Source of the DNA: Planctomycetota bacterium
GTDB lineage: Bacteria; Planctomycetota; UBA1135
NCBI GenBank assembly: GCA_024275135.1
Contig: JAJRZS010000003.1
Coordinates: 30,550 to 94,549 of the forward strand
DNA: 64,000 nt
Direction of reading: 5' to 3'
A program made the position numbers and the translations under genes. Each line of letters opens with the position of its first letter. Within the stretch, counting starts at the first letter, position 1. Under the pieces are notes generated by a model, which saw nothing but the letters and a program-made list of their open reading frames with translations, ran no database searches and was not told the DNA's origin. Below are positions 16,494 through 23,612 of this stretch, one piece after another.

Positions 16494-17891
16494 ATGAAAA
16501 CACCCCCGTTGAGTTTCTTGGGAATTCTGGTTGGCCTTGCTTTTCTTGCCGGTTGTTCGAAGTCAGAGGAAAAACCTCTTAATCGGGATCCAGGAAAGAA
16601 GGTTATCGTTCTTTCCATCGATACCTTACGGGCTGATATGTTGAACTGTTACGGAGGGAACTCGCATGTCATGCCGACTCTCGACGCTTTGGCCGCCACA
16701 GGGATGGTGTTTCGTAATGCAATTGCGCCGATGGGAACAACCTTCCCATCTCATAGTTCCATGTTTACTGGCCTCTACCCTCGAGTTCACGGGGTCCGTT
16801 GGAATGGGGATTCGTTAAGCGACGAACACACCACCTTGGCAGAGATTCTTTCAGCGAATGGGTGGATTACTGGGGCTTTTGTTAGTTACAAAGCCATGCT
16901 TAGTAAAGGTGGGCTGGATCAAGGATTTCAACGGCTGAGTGATCCAAGATCTGCGAGGGGGGCAAAGGGCATTCGCTCAGGGCGCGAAGTCAATGACTTG
17001 GCTCTAGGATTTTTAGATGAGGTGTTAGAAAAAAGTCCTGAGAAGGATGTTTTTCTTTGGTTGCACTATTTCGAAGCCCATTCTCCCTACCCTCTGACGG
17101 ATTACGCAAAAAAATCCTTTGGGGATTATCAAGGCCCGATGGATGACGGCGCAGAAGTTAGCGAGATGATTGATTTGAACCGGTCCGCGAATCCGTCAGC
17201 AGAGGATTTTGCTGCCTTCCGAGCTCTCTATGAGGGACGTGTTTTGGAGGCGGACAAATTGGTCAAGGATTTGGTTGATGGATTGAAGGAACGGGGCGTT
17301 TTTGAGGAGACCATCATTGTTGTGGTCGGAGACCACGGCCAACTTCTTGGGGAGCATCAAATGGTAGGTCACGGACCACTCTTATGGCAGAAAGTCCTTG
17401 ATGTGCCCTTCATTGTGATCAATCCCTACTCTCCTCATGCGGGAGAGGAAATAACTCGGGTTGGAGTGATTGATTTAACCCCGACGGTTCTTGAAATGCT
17501 TGGGTTCGAACCAGTGGAGGGAATGCAAGGACGTTCGCTTTTGCCAGCACTGCAGGCTAAGCCCCTTGCCAACATGGTCTATTATTCGGAGGTGCGCATT
17601 GCCAACCCTCGTCAAACCCGTCCCGGAGCACAAAGAGATGCTGTTGCCGTTTTTTCTGGGCGCTTCAAATTTGTCCTAGATGGGAAAAAAGAATTCCTTT
17701 GGAATATCTTGGAAGACCAGGAAGAAACCCACCCTCTTTCTAAACGCCAATATCTTGCAGAGATTGAGCGCCTGCGGCCTCTTGCAGTTAGACATAAGGA
17801 ATTGGAGCCAAGTGCCATTTCTGTACAAACAGAACTTTCTCCCGAAATGCTATTGGAGTTGCAAGAGTTAGGCTACGTGGACGGTGAATAA
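16494..17891 (+). CDS. Sulfatase-fold lipoprotein (alkaline phosphatase superfamily)
   Basis: 465 aa. A lipoprotein signal with lipobox LAGC (Cys21) precedes the fold. Metal-site elements are VIVLSIDTLRADMLNCYG near the start and VVVGDHGQLLGEH late. The nucleophile loop reads TTFPSHSSMFTG, where true sulfatases have C/S-x-P-x-R. The position of the formylglycine residue is Thr and the Arg is His, so it is more likely a phosphoesterase or phosphotransferase-like enzyme than a sulfatase. GGAGG sits well before the ATG, and TAAGAT ends 8 nt upstream. It is probably anchored in the periplasm or outer membrane. Confidence 0.8.
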   Translation: MKTPPLSFLGILVGLAFLAGCSKSEEKPLNRDPGKKVIVLSIDTLRADMLNCYGGNSHVMPTLDALAATGMVFRNAIAPMGTTFPSHSSMFTGLYPRVHGVRWNGDSLSDEHTTLAEILSANGWITGAFVSYKAMLSKGGLDQGFQRLSDPRSARGAKGIRSGREVNDLALGFLDEVLEKSPEKDVFLWLHYFEAHSPYPLTDYAKKSFGDYQGPMDDGAEVSEMIDLNRSANPSAEDFAAFRALYEGRVLEADKLVKDLVDGLKERGVFEETIIVVVGDHGQLLGEHQMVGHGPLLWQKVLDVPFIVINPYSPHAGEEITRVGVIDLTPTVLEMLGFEPVEGMQGRSLLPALQAKPLANMVYYSEVRIANPRQTRPGAQRDAVAVFSGRFKFVLDGKKEFLWNILEDQEETHPLSKRQYLAEIERLRPLAVRHKELEPSAISVQTELSPEMLLELQELGYVDGE

Positions 17892-17926
17892 TCGAAGTTT
17901 TGTCGGGCTTTGGGGTTGGAGTCGTT

Positions 17927-18613
17927 CTAACCGCGGCCACTGCGAATTTCGAAACGGATAGGCACCAACAATTGCCCGGCCTCCACTTTGCCGTCGCGTT
18001 TGGCGGGATGGAAATGCCATCCCCAAACGGCATCCACCGCTGCTTGGTCCAAAATCTCGTGACCGCTGGAAACTTGAACTTGGATGGCTACAGGTTTGCC
18101 CTCGGCGTTAACCGTGACCAACAGTTGCGCGACACCTTCCCATTGGCATCGCCGCGCACGCCGAGGATATTTCGGAGGCGGGCAAAGGGCGGCGTCAATT
18201 TGGGGAGCCATAACCACCGAGGCCTGTGGCGGCGGTGTGGGATTGGGTGGTGGTTTGGGCGTGGGTTGGGGTTGCTGTTGCGGTTGGAGCTTGGGTTTGG
18301 CTGGACGGAAACGCCAGGCGCGTGGCATCCACGGGCGAACGGCTTCATACTCTTCCTGGGGTGGAAGTTCTTCTAGCTGGGGCGTGGGTTCGATGGCCGT
18401 GGCTTCGACCTCGACCACGGGCAAGACTTCGGGCTCTGGTTCGGGCGGCGCCTCCACCTCCACATCAGGTGCGTCGGGTGGCGTGGGGGGAATCTCTTGG
18501 ATGAGGGTCACCGCCAAACTGGGTGGCTCCTTCGGCACTTGCCCTTGCCACCACCACCAGGCCGAGGACATAAGAGCCACTCCCACTGCCGTGTGAAAAA
18601 CCACGGAAGCCAA
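17927..18613 (-). CDS. tonB: TonB energy transducer
   Basis: At least 228 aa. The N-terminal membrane anchor contains S-V-V-F-H, matching the conserved Ser-x3-His of TonB TM helices. A long Pro/Glu then Pro/Lys linker (PPEPEPEVLPVVEVEAT, QPTPKPPPNPTPPP) spans the periplasm. The C-terminal domain has YPRRARR, GVAQLLVTVNAEGKPV and AVDAVWGWHFHPA. With ExbBD it couples proton motive force to outer-membrane receptors; exbBD and receptors are not nearby. The first usable start is TTG 18613, but the frame upstream (back to a CTG at 18655, preceded by AGGG) encodes basic residues that would complete a normal cytoplasmic N-terminus, so the true start may be non-canonical. Confidence 0.85.
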   Translation of the reverse strand: MASVVFHTAVGVALMSSAWWWWQGQVPKEPPSLAVTLIQEIPPTPPDAPDVEVEAPPEPEPEVLPVVEVEATAIEPTPQLEELPPQEEYEAVRPWMPRAWRFRPAKPKLQPQQQPQPTPKPPPNPTPPPQASVVMAPQIDAALCPPPKYPRRARRCQWEGVAQLLVTVNAEGKPVAIQVQVSSGHEILDQAAVDAVWGWHFHPAKRDGKVEAGQLLVPIRFEIRSGRG

Positions 18614-18797
18614 AATGGCCTGAATCCAGGTGCGTGATTGGGGTTTGGTTTGCAGAATCCCTAAAAGGTGGGCGGATTTGTGGATTTTTGTATGAGCCTA
18701 ACGGTCTACATTTGCCTTGCCAACGAAAACCTCTGGTCGTGGTTCAGAAAAACTCCTCCAGTTCTAGTCCGCCCATTCCCGGTGGCAACGGCGCCTG

Positions 18798-18803
18798 TAG
18801 AAT
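18798..18803 (+). promoter_or_regulatory. Candidate -10 of glyS-ptsI
   Basis: TAGAAT, preceded by TG, ending 9 nt before the glyS ATG. There is no convincing -35. The predicted mRNA leader would be 0-3 nt. The rest of the 157-199-bp upstream region shows no T-box-like or riboswitch-like structure. Confidence 0.35.
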
Positions 18804-18812
18804 CAGCCCGTC

Positions 18813-20285
18813 ATGGCCAAAGCTGCTCCGAACGTGATGGACAAAATCGTTTCCCTGTGCAAACGCCGGGGCTTCGTCTTTCCTGCATCCGAAATTTATG
18901 GTGGACAGGGCTCCACCTACGATTGGGGCCCCCTTGGGGTGGAACTGAAGCGTCGGGTGAAGGATGCGTGGTGGGAGGCCATGGTGTATGCCCGCCAGGA
19001 CATTGTGGGCTTGGATTCGGCCATCATTCAGTCGCCGGATGTTTGGCGGGCTTCCGGTCATGTTGGAGGCTTTTCTGATCCTCTCATCGACAACAAAACC
19101 TCCAAACAACGCTATCGGGCTGATCATCTGGTGGAGGCGAAGATTGAAAAATACCGTAAAAAGGGAAAGCTTGATCGCGCTGAAGCCTTAGCCGCTCGCC
19201 TGCAAGAGGCGTTGGCCGACAACGATGCTTTACGTCAGCTGATTTTGGACGAGAAAATCAAGTGCCCAGTTTCCGGTACCGACGATTGGACGGAAGTGCG
19301 CCAATTCAACTTGATGTTCGAAACCCATGTTGGCGCGGTGCAAGATTCTGCCAGCATTGCCTATCTGAGGCCAGAAACGGCGCAGGGCATCTTTATCAAC
19401 TTCAACAATGTGGTCAACGCCACGCGCAAGAAGTTGCCATTTGGGATTGCCCAGATTGGCAAGAGTTTTCGCAACGAAATTACTCCGGGCAATTTCGTAT
19501 TTCGTACGCGTGAGTTTGAACAAATGGAAATGGAATTTTTCTGCCGACCCGAGGAAGCTCCAAAATGGTACGATTATTGGCAGAAGGAGCGTTTTCAGTG
19601 GTATATCGACCTTGGTGTGAATCCTGAAAAGTTGCGGATGCGGGAACATGCCGAAGATGAACTGGCGCATTATGCGGCTGGCTGTGGTGATGTGGAGTAT
19701 CTGTTTCCTTTCGGCTGGTCAGAGCTGGAGGGCATCGCCAATCGTACCGATTACGATTTGAAAAAACATTCCGAGGCCAGTGGCACTTCCTTAACCTGGT
19801 TCGACCAGGAGGCGAAGGAGCATATCTCCCCGTATGTAATTGAACCAGCTGCTGGTTGTGATCGCACCGCGATGACATTCTTGGTTGACGCCTACGAAGA
19901 GGAAGGGGAGGGCAAGGAGCAACGCGTGGTCCTGCGTTTTCATCCGAAGATTGCGCCAATTACAGTGGCCGTTTTTCCCTTGGTGAAGAAGGAGGGCATG
20001 CCCGAAAAAGCGGCCGAGATTGAAGCCATGTTGCGACCTTTCTTCCGTACCACGATTGAGGAAAACCAATCGATTGGCCGCCGCTATCGTCGCCAAGATG
20101 AAATCGGCACGCCTTTCTGTTTGACGGTGGATGGAGAAACTGCCACTGACGGTTGCGTTACCTTGCGCGAGCGTGATTCCATGGCCCAAGAGCGGGTGCC
20201 CATCGAGGAGCTTATTCCGATTCTGCAAAATTGCATGCAATCATGGAAACGACCGGAACCCGAAACGGTGAGTTCTAGCGCATGA
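18813..20285 (+). CDS. glyS: Glycyl-tRNA synthetase, alpha2 type
   Basis: 490 aa class II aminoacyl-tRNA synthetase of the single-chain homodimeric type, not the alpha2beta2 GlyQ/GlyS type. Evidence is the N-terminal block FPASEIYGGQGSTYDWGPLG, motif 2 GKSFRNEITPGNFVFRTREFEQMEMEF and motif 3 EPAAGCDRTAMTFL, plus the C-terminal anticodon-binding domain (PITVAVFPLVKKEGM). It charges tRNA-Gly, one gene for which lies 6 kb upstream. It overlaps ptsI by ATGA. Confidence 0.95.
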   Translation: MAKAAPNVMDKIVSLCKRRGFVFPASEIYGGQGSTYDWGPLGVELKRRVKDAWWEAMVYARQDIVGLDSAIIQSPDVWRASGHVGGFSDPLIDNKTSKQRYRADHLVEAKIEKYRKKGKLDRAEALAARLQEALADNDALRQLILDEKIKCPVSGTDDWTEVRQFNLMFETHVGAVQDSASIAYLRPETAQGIFINFNNVVNATRKKLPFGIAQIGKSFRNEITPGNFVFRTREFEQMEMEFFCRPEEAPKWYDYWQKERFQWYIDLGVNPEKLRMREHAEDELAHYAAGCGDVEYLFPFGWSELEGIANRTDYDLKKHSEASGTSLTWFDQEAKEHISPYVIEPAAGCDRTAMTFLVDAYEEEGEGKEQRVVLRFHPKIAPITVAVFPLVKKEGMPEKAAEIEAMLRPFFRTTIEENQSIGRRYRRQDEIGTPFCLTVDGETATDGCVTLRERDSMAQERVPIEELIPILQNCMQSWKRPEPETVSSSA

Positions 20286-22039
20286 TGGAGCGTCTCGAGC
20301 TCCATGGCACTCATATCTCCCCTGGGGTGGGAGTTGGTGTGGTGTTTGTGGCTCTGACCCCCACCAAACGACGCATCCCCTTGCGTCGCATCGATGCTGA
20401 TGATGCTCAGCGCTCTTGGCGGCTGTTGGAAGATGCGCGTATGGCGGCCCTCGCCAGCTTAGAGGCCATTCAGGAAACCACGGCCAAGGAGTTGGGCCTT
20501 CAGGATGCGGCCATTTATGGTGCACAGGCGGCGGTGCTGCAAGACCCAGAAGCGCTGAAGAATCTGCGCACCTGGGTGTTGGAGGAGTTGATGGCACCCG
20601 AATCCGCTATCCAGGCACTGCTCGATAAATTTGGCAAGCTATTTGAGAACCTAGAGGGCGGAGACCGCAAATCTTGGGTTGCGGATTTGCGCGACCCGTG
20701 GAACACCGTCTTGCTGGAGTTATCCGAGGGCGATGTTAAGGCTGCGCAAAGTGGAGGTGACGAGAGTCTGATTTTGGTGGCGGAAGAACTTACTCCAACT
20801 TTGGTGGTGAGCTACCCGCGTGAAAAAGTTGCGGCCATTGTTTGTTCTCGTGGTGGTCGCTATAGCCATGGTGCGGTGTTGGCGCGTAGTTTTGGTATCC
20901 CCACCGTCACGGGTTTAGAGGGTGTGGATGAACGCGCGCGCTCCGGTCAGCAATGTGTGGTTTACGGAGATTCGGGCATGGTGGTGCTCAATGCCACGGT
21001 TGCCGAGCAGGAAGCCGCACTCACTTTGTCGGCGGAGCGTGCCCATGTGCGCGGTGTCCTAGCCGCTGCCGCGCGCGAAGCTGGGCATACGGCGGACGGA
21101 GTGGAAATCAAAGTGAGAGTCAATATCGAATCTCCTCGTGATTTGGATATGTTCGATTTGCAGACGGTGAATGGGGTGGGGCTGTTTCGCACTGAGTTCG
21201 CCTATATGGAGAGGCCATTCTTCCCTTCGGTGGAAGAACAAAGAGAAATTTACAGCTCCGTGCTCGAACGATTTCCTGGAAAAACCGTGGTCTTTCGCAC
21301 CCTGGATGTGGGTGGCGATAAGCCCTTGCGTTATTTGCACACCCCGGAAGAAGGCAACCCGGCCTTAGGCTGGCGCGGTTTGCGCCTGAGTTTGAAATGG
21401 CAAGATCTTTTCCTGATGCAGTTACAGGCTCTGCGTGATTGCCGCCATCACGGCAAGGTCAACATCATGTTGCCGATGGTGACGAACGTGGAAGAAGTGC
21501 GTCAGGCCAAAAGTTTGTTGCGAGCCATTGCTGGCAAAGAAGAATTGGGGGTGCGCTTTGGGGTGATGATTGAAGTGCCCGCAGCGGCGATGGCGCTACC
21601 GGATTTGGTGAAGGAAGTGGATTTTGTCTCGGTGGGTACCAACGACCTCACCCAGTACCTATTTGCAGTCGACCGGGATAATCCATGGGTTTCCGACCTT
21701 TATCAGCCTTATCATCCGGCTAATTTGCGGGTTCTGCGCTATATCGCCAAGGTTTGTCTGGACGCAGGGATTCCGGCCACGGTTTGCGGAGAAATGGCTG
21801 GGCAGCCTGCTGGGGCCTTTTTTTTGGCTGGGGTGGGCTACGGAGGGCTATCCATGTCGCCTCTTTTTGTGCCCGAAATCAAGGCCTTGTTACGCGAAGT
21901 AAGGATGGATAGCTTGCGCCAGGCGGCGACCCGAGCGGCTCGTTCCAGCACTTCCAAGGAAGCTCTGGACATTTTGGAGGCCGAAACCTCCCAAGCATGG
22001 CAAAAAGTGGTCGAAAGAGTCGGGTCTCACAAGACTTAG
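20282..22039 (+). CDS. ptsI: Phosphoenolpyruvate-protein phosphotransferase (enzyme I)
   Basis: 585 aa. The phospho-His domain has GGRYSHGAVLARSFGIPTVTG (His ~196). The PEP-binding TIM barrel carries GLFRTEFAYM, FRTLDVGGDKP, NIMLPMVTNVEEV, FVSVGTNDLTQY and the catalytic Cys in TVCGEMAG (~502). Enzyme I takes phosphate from PEP to HPr. No ptsH, EII or HPr kinase is in the window, and it is coupled to glyS instead, so it may serve a regulatory or incomplete PTS. The second ATG (20285) is an equally possible start. Confidence 0.93.
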   Translation: MMERLELHGTHISPGVGVGVVFVALTPTKRRIPLRRIDADDAQRSWRLLEDARMAALASLEAIQETTAKELGLQDAAIYGAQAAVLQDPEALKNLRTWVLEELMAPESAIQALLDKFGKLFENLEGGDRKSWVADLRDPWNTVLLELSEGDVKAAQSGGDESLILVAEELTPTLVVSYPREKVAAIVCSRGGRYSHGAVLARSFGIPTVTGLEGVDERARSGQQCVVYGDSGMVVLNATVAEQEAALTLSAERAHVRGVLAAAAREAGHTADGVEIKVRVNIESPRDLDMFDLQTVNGVGLFRTEFAYMERPFFPSVEEQREIYSSVLERFPGKTVVFRTLDVGGDKPLRYLHTPEEGNPALGWRGLRLSLKWQDLFLMQLQALRDCRHHGKVNIMLPMVTNVEEVRQAKSLLRAIAGKEELGVRFGVMIEVPAAAMALPDLVKEVDFVSVGTNDLTQYLFAVDRDNPWVSDLYQPYHPANLRVLRYIAKVCLDAGIPATVCGEMAGQPAGAFFLAGVGYGGLSMSPLFVPEIKALLREVRMDSLRQAATRAARSSTSKEALDILEAETSQAWQKVVERVGSHKT

Positions 22040-22149
22040 CAGGATTTTTCATTGCACCAGAGGCATGATTTGGCGGATACTGGAAGCCGTGGGGCCCCGG
22101 CCGCCACAATCCCCCCCGCTCTCCCTGGAACTCGAGCTTCAAGACCCTG

Positions 22150-22893
22150 ATGACCCCGTCAGACGGAAAACACAATCCTGCCCAAGGTGGACGACGGAAA
22201 GGCCGTTGGTCTTTTCCTGAAATCGAAAAGTTGCGGCGCCTCTACGGCTTCCGCAGTGAGGTGCAAATTGCGCAGGAACTCAACCGCACGGTGCAATCTG
22301 TGCGTCGCATGATTGGCAAGGTGTTCGACGGGGAGCCCAAAACGGGGCCATGGACGGCAAAGGAGGTTTTGGCCCTCAAGGAATACCTCGGTGCTGCAGA
22401 GGTCGAGGTGATGGCCAAAATATTGCGTCGTAGCCCTGCAGAAGTGCGACGGAAGATCGAGCAATTGCATGGAGAGGTGCGTCAGCGTCCTTGGACTTCG
22501 GCCGATTTGCAAACCCTCAAACGCTGCTATGGCACCCGAGCTAGCGAAGATGTCTCCCTGATTTTGGGGCGCCCGGTGGAGCGGATTGAAGAGAAGGCGA
22601 AAGAATTGCGTTTGGCCAAGGACAAGGGCTTTCAACGTCGCCATGGCGGCGGTGGCTCGGTGCGCATGCCGCGCTGGAAGCCGGAAGAAATCGAGATGCT
22701 GAAAGAGTTGTATCCCGATTACGACAACCATTCCATCGCGGTCATGCTAAACCGCACGGTCAAAAGCGTGGTCTCTAAGGCCCACGATCAAGGGCTGAAG
22801 AAGTCTTCCAGCCGTTTGCGCACGATGGGCAGAGAAAATGTACGTGCCCGTTATGAAAAGCAAAATCCGGGCGATAAGGAGATGGAAGCCTGA
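22150..22893 (+). CDS. Protein with four tandem SANT/Myb-like helix-turn-helix repeats
   Basis: 247 aa, strongly basic. Four repeats begin at Trp20 (RWSFPEIEKLRRLY), Trp68 (PWTAKEVLALKEYL), Trp115 (PWTSADLQTLKRCY) and Trp176 (RWKPEEIEMLKELY). Each continues with a second and third helix of the type IAQELNRTVQSVRRMIGK or IAVMLNRTVKSVVSKA, the Trp + NRT-x-x-SV pattern of SANT/Myb and related recombinase-like HTHs. A basic Gly-rich linker (RRHGGGGSVR) separates repeats 3 and 4, and the C-terminus is Arg/Lys-rich. Tandem Myb repeats usually bind DNA, so a DNA-binding regulator or architectural protein is likely. The target is unknown. No Shine-Dalgarno is visible. Confidence 0.75.
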   Translation: MTPSDGKHNPAQGGRRKGRWSFPEIEKLRRLYGFRSEVQIAQELNRTVQSVRRMIGKVFDGEPKTGPWTAKEVLALKEYLGAAEVEVMAKILRRSPAEVRRKIEQLHGEVRQRPWTSADLQTLKRCYGTRASEDVSLILGRPVERIEEKAKELRLAKDKGFQRRHGGGGSVRMPRWKPEEIEMLKELYPDYDNHSIAVMLNRTVKSVVSKAHDQGLKKSSSRLRTMGRENVRARYEKQNPGDKEMEA

Positions 22894-22914
22894 CCGCTTG
22901 CGTTAGGCAGTGTC

Positions 22915-23217
22915 ATGGATTGCACACTCACCGGACTGAAGCGCGACGGAAACCTCCTTCGGTTGACCTGGTCAGACGGATTGGAGGGCGCATTGGCAGT
23001 TCGAGATTTGCGCATCAGCTGCCCCTGTGCATTTTGTGTGAATGAAATTACAGGGGAGAGGCAGGTAGATCCGAGTTCTATCCCCACAGACATCGCTTTG
23101 GTCGACATGCAACCCGTTGGGCGCTATGCCTACCGGGTTCTTTTTGATGACGGGCATGACACCGGCTTGTTTACTCTCGAGGAATTAAGGTTGCGATGCC
23201 AGGAGGCACTCACTTGA
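22915..23217 (+). CDS. DUF971 (GBBH-like N-terminal) protein
   Basis: 100 aa. It matches the small DUF971 family by size and layout: TGLKRDGNLLRLTWSDG, the Cys-rich turn ISCPCAFCVNE, then PVGRYAYRVLFDDGHDTGLFTLEELR. The same fold forms the N-terminal zinc domain of gamma-butyrobetaine hydroxylase; stand-alone bacterial forms are often found near iron-sulfur genes, with no firm function. Three Cys (CPCAFC) could bind a metal. It ends in an overlap with the next gene. Confidence 0.8.
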   Translation: MDCTLTGLKRDGNLLRLTWSDGLEGALAVRDLRISCPCAFCVNEITGERQVDPSSIPTDIALVDMQPVGRYAYRVLFDDGHDTGLFTLEELRLRCQEALT

Positions 23218-23612
23218 GTCCACTCGCGGAGTTGTTTCATGCCTGTCTACATCCCATCCTAATCCCCATCGTCTTGTTCCTGCATTGGTGGGTCTTGTGG
23301 TTCACACTTGGCCGCGATTTTCAGGGTACGGTTTTCCTTCTTTTTGCTTCTCGCTTCATAAGTTTGGGCGGCGGCTTTGCTTTGTACGCCAGTGGTGCTC
23401 TGGGGCTGTCGGATACACAGTTGCATGGCAACCTTTTGGCTTGGGTGGTGGCCTTTGTTGCCGCCTGGCTTTGGTTTTGGAATTTAGAGGCCGCGGTGCT
23501 TGGTGGTCTCATGCGCCGACGCAGGAAGAGTTGGCGCTGGAAGCCCTATGATTTGACTGTGCTTGGCACAGCTCACGCGGTTTATCTCCTTGGTGCCGCG
23601 ATGCTTGCATGA
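23214..23612 (+). CDS. Small integral membrane protein, unknown
   Basis: 132 aa with about four TM helices (PILIPIVLFLHWWVLWF, GTVFLLFASRF, LLAWVVAFVAAWLWFW, TAHAVYLLGAAML) and a basic loop MRRRRKSWRWK. A TTG start at 23214 is chosen because AGGAGG lies 7 nt upstream and the TTGA overlaps the DUF971 stop; an in-frame ATG at 23196 has no such site. No family recognised. It overlaps the following membrane protein by ATGA, so the three genes form one unit. Confidence 0.65.
   Translation: MSPLAELFHACLHPILIPIVLFLHWWVLWFTLGRDFQGTVFLLFASRFISLGGGFALYASGALGLSDTQLHGNLLAWVVAFVAAWLWFWNLEAAVLGGLMRRRRKSWRWKPYDLTVLGTAHAVYLLGAAMLA

Noticed and set aside
16494..17891. Annotation as a type I sulfatase
   Set aside because: The Cys/Ser needed for formylglycine is Thr and the following Arg is His.
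18084..18596. Gly-rich plus-strand frame opposite tonB
   Set aside because: It mirrors the Pro-rich TonB linker (CCN codons read as GGN) and has no other support.
18656..18812. T-box or riboswitch upstream of glyS
   Set aside because: The gap is short and shows no T-box consensus or terminator hairpin; glycine regulation is not visible.
22065..22220. 51-codon frame (MIWRILEAVGPRPP...) before the SANT-repeat gene
   Set aside because: It has an AGAGGC site but overlaps the start of the SANT gene out of frame and shows no recognisable feature. Conservation would be needed to accept it.
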